Shown: piece by piece, positions 10,088 through 22,800 of the stretch | Position numbering within the stretch: position 1 is the stretch's first letter | Layout of the letters: each line of letters opens with the position of its first letter | From: Galaxea fascicularis | Lineage: Eukaryota; Cnidaria; Anthozoa; Scleractinia; Euphylliidae | Direction: 5' to 3' | Assembly: GCA_948470475.1 (NCBI GenBank) | Contig: OX419335.1 | Span: 23,635,234 to 23,699,233 of the forward strand | Length of the DNA: 64,000 bases | Made by a program: the position numbers and the translations under genes | Notes under the pieces: generated by a model | What the model was told of the DNA's origin: nothing | Seen by the model: the letters and a program-made list of their open reading frames with translations, nothing else | Databases searched by the model: none

Positions 10088-13000
10088 GTAAGTAACTCTC
10101 TTACATAACCTAACAACTGAAATGGTGTTTACAATGTAAAAACCGTTTCATTTTTGTCTTAAAAGAACTCGTAATTTAAATTCAACAAAATCAATCTGAA
10201 TTTTCATGAGACTGTAGTGCACACAAAAATCTTTCGTTTACAATAAAACAAGGCAACTTTTCGGGTGGTCCGTCTCATATAGGTCGGCAATATTTAAACG
10301 GTATCATAAGGTGTGCATACGGTTTAAAATAAGTAAAATCTTTGCCTTAGTTTGAATGCAAAGTTGACTTCAAATACATTTTAGCAGTAACTTGAAATTC
10401 TTAAAATGCCTCAGAAAAAGTATAGTTAGTCAAATAATTACAGTGATCTTATATTCAAAACCAGACTTGGGGTTTTATAGTTCGGTGTTTCGGCATTATT
10501 CAAATAAAGAACTCGAGTAGTAAAATTCCCGTTTATGGTATTTATCTTGTTTCGAAGGGGGTAATGCTGGAAATTACAACAAAATTCTCAAAACGGTTAG
10601 TTAGGTTTGAATTTCGATAGTAATATTGATATTGCGGACTTGAAATTAATCACTCCTGCAATTATGCCGCGGTACTTTTAAGGAACTTATTTGGGTGTCA
10701 TTAATAATACAGCAGTATTATTACAAAATTCATCAGCCTAGAGTTGTACAACGGAATATTTTCTAACCCTGATGATGCCGTGGATCGGCGAAAGCTTGGA
10801 GCAGTAACTAAACTTAGTAGCTTTCCAACATGTTCCCGAAGGGCAACCGATTCAACGTTGATAGTGGGCCTAACAAACGTAACAACGACTTATGCTTTCT
10901 GAAGTCGATTCAACTTTCGTACATAGAGGGGTCAGAGAGTGGTAATGAAGTAAATTTGTCAAAAATTGCCACAAGCACTGGTAAAGAAAAGAGAAACGAA
11001 ACATATGTAGAAAGGGCAGAGGACTGATAAATATTCGTTTGGGCAGTGTCAATTTAAATTCAAATTGTGAGGATTTGGTCAAATTATGCTTGCTGTATGA
11101 GCGAGGATGGCTAAACTAACAACCAAAACAGAAATATAGGAAACAAGAAAGGGAACTAAAGAGAGACACAGCACGAAAGAAAGTTATTCGATTTGGCTCA
11201 TGGGGCGGTCACCTCAGCTTAGCTTATCAGTACTTGCTGGCTTCTCAACTCAGTTCAGTTTAGGCTTGCTAATCGAAGATTGCAAATGCCAGTAGAATTT
11301 TTTATTTGCGGATTATTGTATGATTCATATAAACAATATTCTCCATTTGGCGCGAAAATATGCTTGGATATTTGTCTGTGGAAATTAGCTGTTCCAAGAA
11401 GCAAACAGTTTTCCAAGAGCGGAGATCGAAGAAAACTGTGAACTTCGAGGAACTGATAATGTCAAAGGAAAAATATCTGATCGAGCGTATTTTTAAAGCC
11501 AAATGGAGGCTATTGTCTTTATTATCCGCCAAATATTTTTCGCAACACGTATTTGAGGAATATCACATGATTTTCCCCGGTTTCAGCTGGGGCATACTCA
11601 GAAACGTGATGCCGTTGGACCAATGATATTGCTTCGTATACGTAAATGCTTTTTAAGGGAAAACGTGCGGCTTTCGGTTTAAGCAAGCTGATTGAGAAAA
11701 GTAAGAAAACACCTTCAACAAAGTACATAGTTACTGTAGCCGCTGTATAACAACTCAGCACTCTACGTTTTATTCAGGTCACCTTGACACTCTTCCCGTA
11801 TGGTATAAACAAAACTCCGTCCCAGAACGGTTCTTATAAAGGAAAAATTACAAATAGATATTAAGGATGAGACGACAGTACGGGAAAGATGCGGCTAATT
11901 AAAAAAAATAAAATAAAAACGTACCTTATCGGTGACTCTACGTACAACACAAAAAAAAACTACCAGCAGCGAAAAGCATAAAACCAGACAACCTGCTGAC
12001 TTACACTATAAACAACGAGACGAAAATGTAAAACCTGCACAAAAAAGATTGGCTTTTAAGAACTAAGACAAACAAAAGAGGTGTAAGCGTACATGGACAT
12101 AAAAGCGTTACGTAATGAAATAAAGAAAAAACAAATGAAAGTGTTGAACAGTTACGCAACGGCGGTAACAGTTACGGTAGTAGAACTTAATTCAGAATGC
12201 TCTGTCAGTCAAACTGCTTACAAAATACAAAATACATTTTCATAATTTATGCTTTAAGCTCGGCTCTCGAAAAGTTAGGCGTCCGAATCAAAGCCGATCT
12301 CTAGCCGTACTACAGTCGAAATTCCGAACCAAGCCGGGAAGAATGGCTGGGCCGTTCCAAATTGAAATAGCAGTTCTTAACTCTTAAAGGACCAAGTGTT
12401 GCTTATTTTCTCACTTGTAATTTGGCGAGACAAACTTTGCCTCACTTTGTTTGTCCTTATATACAGTATCCATTACAATATTAGCGGTTTCGAGACACTT
12501 TGGGCTCAGACTTGGGCATCACGTGACCTAGATCAACAGTTCGTGTTTTGATGAGTTCAAATCGGCTCGGTTTCTTGCTTTATGAGTGTGTTTTCGAGCC
12601 ATTTTCCTCTGCAGAAGCCCACAAGTCGGCATCATTAAGCTGGAATGTGGGTAGAGGCAAGCCTCTGAAAGAAAACAGAGGTGAGAGGTGGTTTCATGTA
12701 GACTGGGACGCCAAAGATGTTTGTATCAAGTTTGGCGGGTTCACGAGTGAAGTTGTCTCTCTGGCCCATCTGTGGATGGCTTCCAGGACCTACCAAGACT
12801 ATTTGGCCAAGTTTTGACTTGGAAAATTTTCAACCGACGCGATATTTTGCTGGTAGGACTGGGTGGCAGGACTGGGTGTAATAATTCTTTGAAATGGAGA
12901 TGGTAAGAGTTCCCTTTTCGAGTTATGGCGGAATTACCCAGAATTCTTTTCGGGCATGAACGAAGCAACGGTTGTATTCTCGACACTGGCTTTCATCAAA

Positions 13001-16000
13001 TGGAGCAACAAGGGCCGGCAAATAAAGTGAGAGGGAATTTTCCAGCTAAATACCAAGATCTGGCCTTGAGGTGTGTTGTTAACGCAAACTTTTGATTTTT
13101 TGAGCAAGTTTTTATCTTAAAGGATTGACACTTTTTTGGTGTTGCTCTTGGAGCAAAATGCTGGATTTTTGGGATTTGTTGCCATAAGAACGGTTCACTG
13201 CAATGGACACCGGGAATCATTGTGGACGTTTTAGGCTGCGATGGATGTCACATCAACCCGTCGGCACAATGAACACACTTTCGTAATGTTGACTCTTAAG
13301 TTCAACAAGAAACAAATATCAAAAGTAGTAATGGTATTTACAACGCATATATGCGTAGTTGGGCTTTTAAGGGTTAATTTATTCGGAGATCGAACGTTTC
13401 ATGTACTTAATTCAATGCATCAGGCGTCTGATTCTGGCCTTATTAGTCATGTACACCTGTCTTGGTTGCGAATTTCAAAGAATGTCTATATGTAAACTGC
13501 GGTGGGCCTCTGAATACTACTTAGAAAGAGTGAGAAAGAAGAATCCGAATATAAGCGCAATATGAGAGTCAAAATTCAGCGAAATTTGTTGCAAATTCTT
13601 TTAAAACTTTGCTCAGTAGAAAGTAAGGGCACTTTTGAATATGGGATTTTTCATCTATTCATACGTGCTAATCTACCGTACTTAATTGTCATTGAATGAG
13701 GAATATGACCGCCCTAATTACATAAATTAACTTATCTGAGGCCGGCGTCGAGCTTTTGTCTATTTGCTTGCGTATTTATCATTAATATTGATTCTGACTC
13801 TGACTGCTGCCATGATTGTGATCATGATTACTATAGTACACTCAACAAAATCGCTCAATTGTGATTGGTCTAGAGCTGCACAATTAATATGGAATTGTAC
13901 AAATTAAGTTTCCATGGCAACGATGCCAGATGTGGCAAATCTGAACGTTTTGGCGAAGGAAATTGGCATAATCTGTAGAATGTGAATGATATATATATAT
14001 ATATATATAAGTAGAATAAACAGAAGAAGATGCGAACTTTTCTCTTTGTGGTCTTTAATAAATGGACGTTTCGCCCGTTCGGGCTTCTTCAGCACTTACA
14101 AAATCGATACTTGGAATAAAATATACAAAAAGTGAAGGGGCCTTAAATAAGTTTAAAAACAATAGTTTACAAAGAAAACAAAGAAAATACAATAATTTAC
14201 ATAAAATTACATAAGAATTACGTAAAGATTGTATAAAAATACTAAAACCACCCGCTAAAACGTAAATAAAATACAATAAAATGAAATATAGCAGCAAAAT
14301 GGTGTTAATTGTAACGAATCCTATTCCTGGAATTAAACTCGCACCTTTTGTTAAGTCCATGCGGTTTCATTGTGCATAATTGAGCACACCAAAAGGCCTC
14401 TCTTGTGAGCAGACGGTCATCAATACTATTGTTGTTAACATTGAGGTTACATAACTGTTCAATAATAACAAATTCAAAATGAGCTAAAGTATGAGGTTCT
14501 TTGTTGAAGTGAATGGCAACTTCACAAGAACGTTTGTTAGTGACCATAGAAGACTTGTGGTTGCGAAAACGAATTTTAAATTCATTAGTTGTCGAACCGA
14601 CATACTGCATATTGCACTTCTTACATGTAACCAAGTAGATAACATTTTTGGACCTACAACCGAGAATCTGCTTAATAGGATACGTCCTGCTAGTTCTAGT
14701 GCTAGTAAAGCAATTGGTGTCTTTGAGATAATTGCGACACAGATCACATTTGGCTGTGCACTTAAAACAGCCCCGCTGATTGTCAGGGGCACGATGTTGA
14801 TCACGAGGCTTGCTGCTTAAGATTTCCTTGATGTTTTTGCTTCTACGAAAAGCAGGAATGATGGAACCTACAGGAAAAATTTCTTTAAGAGATGGTGAAT
14901 TATAAATTAAGTGCTTGTGCTTCCTAATGATTTTTCCAATGCTAGGTAAGCGAGGGTTGAAATCAAGCACCAGTGGAAAGATTTTTTTGGATTCCTTAGG
15001 CTGAGGTTGAAGTAACGTTTCTCTAGAAATAGACTTGGCTTTCTCAAACTGCTGTGAAACCAACCCAGGGTTATAACCCCGGTTATATAAATAACCTTGA
15101 TACTCAGAAGAGCGTTTAGTGAATGCCTCATCGGTAGAACAGTTCCTTCGAATCCTGGTAGCTACTCCATAAGGAATGGCTCTGGTGACATGAGCGGGGT
15201 GTGCGCTGTTCCGCAGCAAATAAATATGATTATCCGTGGGTTTGGAGTAGATATCAGTCTGAATGAAACCGTCTACTAGGTTGAGAGTAAGATCTAATAC
15301 GTTAAGTGAATTCGGAGATGAGACTAAAGTAAATTTGATGGTAGGATATAAGGAATTAATAAAATCCGTAAACTCGTGAAGTTTGACAAGCCCTTGGGTC
15401 CAAAGATCAAATATATCATCCCTGTACCTCCACCACAAATTGGGGTTATAACCCTGGGTTGGTTTCACAGCAGTTTGAGAAAGCCAAGTCTATTTCTAGA
15501 GAAACGTTACTTCAACCTCAGCCTAAGGAATCCAAAAAAATCTTTCCACTGGTGCTTGATTTCAACCCTCGCTTACCTAGCATTGGAAAAATCATTAGGA
15601 AGCACAAGCACTTAATTTATAATTCACCATCTCTTAAAGAAATTTTTCCTGTAGGTTCCATCATTCCTGCTTTTCGTAGAAGCAAAAACATCAAGGAAAT
15701 CTTAAGCAGCAAGCCTCGTGATCAACATCGTGCCCCTGACAATCAGCGGGGCTGTTTTAAGTGCACAGCCAAATGTGATCTGTGTCGCAATTATCTCAAA
15801 GACACCAATTGCTTTACTAGCACTAGAACTAGCAGGACGTATCCTATTAAGCAGATTCTCGGTTGTAGGTCCAAAAATGTTATCTACTTGGTTACATGTA
15901 AGAAGTGCAATATGCAGTATGTCGGTTCGACAACTAATGAATTTAAAATTCGTTTTCGCAACCACAAGTCTTCTATGGTCACTAACAAACGTTCTTGTGA

Positions 16001-16599
16001 AGTTGCCATTCACTTCAACAAAGAACCTCATACTTTAGCTCATTTTGAATTTGTTATTATTGAACAGTTATGTAACCTCAATGTTAACAACAATAGTATT
16101 GATGACCGTCTGCTCACAAGAGAGGCCTTTTGGTGTGCTCAATTATGCACAATGAAACCGCATGGACTTAACAAAAGGTGCGAGTTTAATTCCAGGAATA
16201 GGATTCGTTACAATTAACACCATTTTGCTGCTATATTTCATTTTATTGTATTTTATTTACGTTTTAGCGGGTGGTTTTAGTATTTTTATACAATCTTTAC
16301 GTAATTCTTATGTAATTTTATGTAAATTATTGTATTTTCTTTGTTTTCTTTGTAAACTATTGTTTTTAAACTTATTTAAGGCCCCTTCACTTTTTGTATA
16401 TTTTATTCCAAGTATCGATTTTGTAAGTGCTGAAGAAGCCCGAACGGGCGAAACGTCCATTTATTAAAGACCACAAAGAGAAAAGTTCGCATCTTCTTCT
16501 GTTTATTCTACTTATGATTATTTAAAGAAGAAGCGTTCTGTATCCACTGGATCCTTTTCTCCAAGGCTTCATCGTTGGTGAACCAACATCGTTTATACA

Positions 16600-16662
<63 letters not shown>

Positions 16663-16792
16663 AAACGTATATGAACTGCGGATGTGAAATCAAATGAAGA
16701 CTGATCCCCGCAGTTATGAACGCAATTTTGAAAAAAAAATCAGGACTTTAACGGGGTTTGAACCCATGACCTCGCGATACCGGTGCGATGTA

Positions 16793-16830
<38 letters not shown>

Positions 16831-19800
16831 AGGTCAATTGTAGGTTCATATGTTCCTGTGAAGAGATGAATGTGAATGATATATATGAAATAAATCATAC
16901 ATGAAATGCGGATGTGGAATCAAATGAAGACTGATCCTCGCAATTATGAACGCAATTTATTTGTTTATTTCATATATATCATTCACATTCATCTCTTTTA
17001 TGGGAACATATGAACCTACAATTGACCTGCTCCCAACGTCAGTGCCGGTATCGCGAGGTCACGGGTTCAAACCCCGTTGAAGTCCTGAATTTTTTTCAGG
17101 CTTCTTTACGCAGTAATTGCGTTCATAACTGCGAGGATCAGTCTTCATTCGGATAATCTGTAGAATAGACATAAATGAAAATAGATCGAACTCATAAAAT
17201 AGCCAACACCAAATAGAAAATTGCACAACCTTATCATTCAACTTCTGACTAATAAAGGATACACGTGATTTTAAAAGTTATCAAACTGCACTGAGGCTCG
17301 TGCCGTTTCTCGTGCTTTTTTCCTGTGGTCAAGAGAGTTCCTCTCTTGCCATAGTAGATCATCATCATCATCATCATGAGAATTGTCATTTGTTTCATAA
17401 CATGCTAGTAACATGCTAGTAACATGCAAGCGATGCACTCTGTCTGGAGCTAGTCTTCCAGTATTTACGACATCGGAAAAAGACACACCTGGGGAAAAAC
17501 GCTATTCATGTGATCTTTCAAAAACTTACAATGATGATGATCATTTCTTTGTTTCTTTAAATGTTTAATCAGGTGGGAGGCTGGATAATGCTGTCGGTTG
17601 TTCTGGTGGGAATCACTGCTCTCACCCTAACGTACTTTCATGGAAGGCGAAGACGGAAAGAGATCAAAGGATTACCCCAGCTGATGTACAGAGAAATGCA
17701 CCAGTACAGAGGAAGGTGGGTGTAAAGGATTAAAAGTGCTGGTTGAGATGCATTGGAACCATCTGGCCATCTGCAGTAAATTACATTGAGAGACCTGTGG
17801 TTTCATGACGGGTCGTACTTGGAGATTAAAGCAACTGGCGTGGAAGCTATAGCGACAGTTTGAGGTCTGGATATATCGTAATATTTACAATATTTTTATT
17901 TACAAACAAAACCAATTTACATTTACATTTAAGCATACCGGCAGGTAGCAAAGGCTAGTCTAGGCCAGTGTGCTTTGGAGATGAAGGTTACAACTAATAT
18001 ATAATTCCTCGTCCGTCAAATGTATGTTAATATTACGCACGACTGGGCTTTTTCCGCCTGTTGCGGATAATGTTGGAGGATAAACAAGTGAACTTTCCTC
18101 TCAGTCAACACAGCTGTATGTTATACATTTGACCTAAGCTGCGGTCAACCCTCATTATCAATCCTGTTCAGTGAGATTGAAGAATTTTGCAATAAAAAGG
18201 TCAACAGTCAAGTGGCTTATATTGGAACCGTCGAACGCACAAGTTTCCATGTTTTTCTTATCTAGTATTTACTGAGTATGGAACTAGAAGAAATTTAGTG
18301 AAGTTTCGACTGTTGACAGGAAATAGAGGGTTTTAGTTTAAGGGGGCATTACAGATAAATGCCTTGTTTTCCGAACATTTCGGTCCTTTCTCCAAGTTTT
18401 TTCCGGCATTCAATCGATAAATGGCTTCATTAGGCTGGAGTTCTTGGTACAATAAATGTTTGACAATTTTAAATGATTTTTGGAAAGTTTTGAGGGAAGA
18501 AGGCTTGCTTGGTAAAATGTTGAAAATCATAGAAAATGATAATTAATATTGGATATGAAGGTGGTTTAAAATTAAAATTTAAAGTGAATAATTAGCAAAC
18601 AAGGCTTCGCCGCCACAACAAGGTACCCCTGACTCCGTTGGCGGAGAACTGATTTATGTATATATCCTTTTTGTCTTTAAAATACAAATTCCACCTCATT
18701 CACAACAATTAAGCCCCTGGACAGCTCGCCAGCATTTTTCACGTTTAATAATATACATACAAAAATGTATGCATTCTCTTTGGCAGAGAGCATGTCAATT
18801 AATCCCAAACAGTGCAAAAAATTGAAACTTTTTGAGTGCAGAAACACGAAATTAGTTCAAACAGTCGAAATTAAAAATGATTGACGGGTACCTCGAAAAA
18901 CCTTAACAAAACAAACACAGAATCATCCGCAAAAGCATGCCGAGGACGCAGGTGATCATTTAAGAAAGTCGATTCTCCTTTGGAATGGAATTACAGTGCA
19001 CAAAAGTTAAGCTCTTGAAACAAGCAAGCCTGGACCTTCACTGTTTGCTCTATTTCGGGCGTCTAAAAGCGAAAAGTATTTTGAAAGATAGCCTGATCTG
19101 TATTCCGCAAACCTGTCAACAAGCTCGCGTTGTCATTTTTTGGACCAATCGGGTTCTTGTAGGCGGAGCGTGACCCCGCAACGCAAAATACAAATGGTAA
19201 GCAAAAATCCCCAATGATTGGCGTGTACCATTTGCACAACCCCTACTAAATAACACGTGACACGCATCAAAATTGGAGTAGGGCTTGGAACAAATGGTAC
19301 CCACATTTTCCGTTCGGAAATTCCGGTTGGAGATTTTGGACTACCTTTCAAGAAATAGACGTATTCGGCTAACGTGTTTACATCCTTGTTGCCAACCAAT
19401 TCAGATCATGTGGTGATTCATTTGGGAGGTAACCATTGTACAATTTGTCACACAGAACTGATCGCATGGAAGTATGAACAAACAACAATTGCAACCTCCC
19501 AAATGAATCATCACATGATCTGAATTGGGTGGCAACAAGGATATAAACACGTTAGCCGAATACCTCTATCTTTAATAAGTTTTCAATAAACTTGAACTTG
19601 AATCCCGTTTTCCCGTTGAAATTTCCCGTTCGTGAAGAAAAAATAGTCTTTCCATTTACATTCCATCCGAAATTTCCGGATTTTTTGGGTAAATGGTAAA
19701 CAACCAAACTGTCTGCTGCTTGTCTGAAATTTTTGTACATATATCATTAACAAGTAATCACATGATTTTTCTCGTACAATTTTGGAATAAATAAGCACTT

Positions 19801-22800
19801 GTAAATTTTTCAAAGACCCCAAATTGTTAGTCTTTGAAAAATTTACTCGTCCTTATTTATTCCAAACTGGAATAATCGGGAAAGAGTTAAAAAAAGAAGA
19901 AGCTATATTTTGAAATGACGGTTTCGTTGCCGCCGTCGTCGTCGTCGTCGTCGTTGCTTTAGCTCCCTAATATTACACTTAGAGAGCCGCTTAACCATAT
20001 TTTGCTTGTGGCTGAGCCTGCCTCGCGCTCCAAATTGGGGTTTTTAGCCAACTACTGTTAGCCAGTAAAAAGTTGTATTCAGATAAGGTTGAGTGATTTT
20101 ACAAGGAATGTTTTATAGCTTGTAGTATTTTTCTTAGTGATTTGTCAGGGGGGCTGAGTCCTTCGTAATACGCACTGACAGTTGCATTTTCGTTCTCTAG
20201 AATGTTGCGCTCGCCGGAGAAACGTTGTATTGTGCATTAGAACAAATTAAAATTATAGTTTTAATTATTCAATAATCTACAGAACAAGCTTCACTAATAC
20301 ACCAGACGAACTGGTCAATAAAAAAATGTTCAATAAGAAAACAAGCAACTGGACTCCACTGGTTTTTGTGACCTATAGATGTTTTGTTTTCGACGTGTTC
20401 GCGGCATCTTTTTTCTGTTCACAGGAAGGACAATTTCAAGGATAACATCCCAGTCCCAACTAGCATAAAACGGGTCTTAAATGCCTCGCAGGCTGGCATA
20501 TATGTGGGGGTGACTTACCATGTAAGTGTGATGCTCTCTGTATAGTGCGCTGTTTAAACTGATTCAGTAGCTGACCACCTCCCAGTTGAGACTAGTTGCC
20601 TTGATTACTCATAAGTCGAGAACTCGTTGTTTCAGTACAGCGGAGGCTGCGGGCTGGAATAGGCCATTTCCGAGTTCATGTCTACCTCCTCTTCAAAACG
20701 AGTCTAAGTGCGAAGTTTTTGTGATGGTAATTAGTTCTACTTTTCATATGAATGAAAACTAATTTCCATAACAAAAACTTCGCACTTAGACTCGCTTTGA
20801 AGAGGAGGTAGACATGAACTCGGAAATGGCCTATTTACTTCAGCTGTCTTGTGAGTAAGGGATATCGTAGCTGACGTGAAAAAAAGGTCCTCCCCAGCTG
20901 GTCGCACGTTCAATGCACTTTTAAAGTAAATAATTTTTTTTAACTTTCCGAAGAAACTAATTTAGGCATGACGCTTTGAGCTTGTTGCTGCGAAAAGTGT
21001 AAATATAAATATAAATATTACCACCTGAGTAGAGCGGCGCGATTGATCTATGCAGTACCAAGAGTTCTCGCGCCACATACAAACCCTCGAAAAGTTCTTG
21101 AACGTCTTCGCATTGGGTCGGTAGAAGGCGTTTCGGCCGTCCTTAAAGCCTGCAGCTTCCCCTTGCATTTTCTCTCCCTCAGTGAAATGTTTCTGAAAGA
21201 GAATCTCCCTGTTTCTCGCAAAAAGGTTTTTCTCGTCGAGTTTTCTCTTGACACTTTCATTTGACGGGCAAGGTTGGTAAAGACTTCGTCGACACTAATG
21301 TCATTCTTGGCCGACGTTTCAAAAAACGGGCAGGAAAAGTTAGCAGCCATTCTCTTTCCGTCTTGATAGGACACTTCTCGTTCACCTTCTAAGTCACACT
21401 ATACAAATGAATGCAAAAAGGGTGAGCTGAGGGAAACAAAATAAACTGATGTAGATCACAAATGGTGGGGCAAGTTACTGAGGGGGGAGGGACGGAATCA
21501 GGCGTGGTTAATGTCTGCGGCAGAACGAATAAAAGCGAAGAAAAAGACATTTCCAAAGTCGCCAAGAGGGTTTTCACATCACTTAAGCATCGTTATACGC
21601 TTGTCCTCCTTTTGAAAAGCCGACATAAGACAGCAGTGTTTTTTTCTGTATTTAGTAACAGAGAAGTAAATGTGCGTTACACGGGCTGAACACACTGGAA
21701 ATGGTAATAAGATCATAAGCATTTTTTTCCCTTTCGATGTGCAAATACGGCTCTACGCATATCCCCAATGGGATTTGCACGGGATGGCATCGAATGGCCA
21801 ACATGTTTTGCTCTATTTTGCAAATCTCAGTGCACCACAAACTTCGCCTCGTTGTGAACGGAAATAAGAGAAAATTGGACATGTTGGAGATAGAGTATTC
21901 ATGGTCTATTTGTGAGTCATCGTTACTTTGACAACTCAACAAATGAAGCAAAAAGGTAAAGTCAGAAATGATACATAATGAAACCCTAATTAATTGAAAG
22001 TATAATTTTTAGAAGAGCCGGTAATCTTCCATCTAGGTCACTATAGCAAGTTAGTTCTGTAGGAAACAAATGAGATTCAGAAAACTGCCACCTTCAGTTG
22101 ACTGCCTCAGACTGCCCCTATTTTCACTGTACAAGGGTTAGACCAAAACAACACAAATAGAGGTTAATGATAAAAAAAAGGATTTGCAATCGAATGGTTT
22201 AAGGTTTCAGCTGTTTCGAATTAATCTCCACTCAGCATGATGAAGGTCTGTGTAAGTATCCACGAGAAAGAAAATACAGGGCACAGGGTTCAGCGAGTTG
22301 CAACAAGTTCCGACGAAAGACACTGCACTGATGATGAATTCTAAAACATGGCAATAACAGTGCAGTTTGTAACGTTTTCGCTGCACGCGTTTAACGCTAT
22401 CTGGTGTGCAATCGAACGTCAAGAATAAAAACTTTGAATCAATGTGGCAAAGATTTCCGCACAGCCCCATACCCTAGTTATTCATGCATCACTGTCACAC
22501 TAACCCTGTTCCAAAAACGAGTTGAGTTTGACTGAATCACAAAATCATCTATAATTTATGTATGGGGCTGTGCGGAAACCCTACCTCAATGTGGACGGAA
22601 CAGACCTTGGCCCGGGGGGAAAAAGGATGTGTTTCTTTCAGGTCCCTTTAGCCAACTGCTTAACTAAGGATCCTACGTTACTGATTAACGACCATAATTA
22701 TAGAACCCATCCCTAACAATCAACATTAAGATTCTTACGATCCATGCCACATGCCTAAAAGAATTTTATGAATGGCCTAATCACAGACAATACAATCATG

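Larger units (their letters stand above)
15442..16515 (+). repeat. Right arm of a 1074-bp inverted repeat (PLE copy)
   Basis: Mirror of 14007-15080. It begins at GGGGTTATAACCCTGGG, so this copy is shorter at its 5' side than the left copy, which continues through 15081-15441. Confidence 0.85.
16680..17152. mobile_element. Inverted dimer of a tRNA-derived SINE
   Basis: Two copies face each other around about 16930. Both contain GACGTTGGGAGCAGGTCAA, the GTTCATATGTTCC block, the GATGAATGTGAATGATATAT block and the CTGCGAGGATCAGTCTTC block. The left copy has a complete tRNA-like head on the minus strand; the right copy's head lacks the A-box half. Confidence 0.75.
13968..17166. mobile_element. 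Nest of retroelements flanked by a 14-bp duplication
   Basis: ATAATCTGTAGAAT occurs at 13968-13981 and again at 17153-17166. Between the copies lie a SINE end running into a TA microsatellite, the inverted PLE dimer (14007-16515), a second TA microsatellite and a SINE inverted dimer. The flanking repeat fits a target-site duplication from a SINE insertion later invaded by the PLE. Confidence 0.65.

Noticed and set aside
12551..12817. Open frame in a GC-richer patch
   Set aside because: No homology recognised, no splice support, and the minus strand is open as well; possibly transposon debris.
15442..15468. Extra N-terminal residues of the minus-strand PLE frame
   Set aside because: These bases belong to the mirrored second copy; the frame merely reads through the junction.
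16743..16816. Functional tRNA gene
   Set aside because: The anticodon arm pairs poorly and SINE sequence surrounds it.
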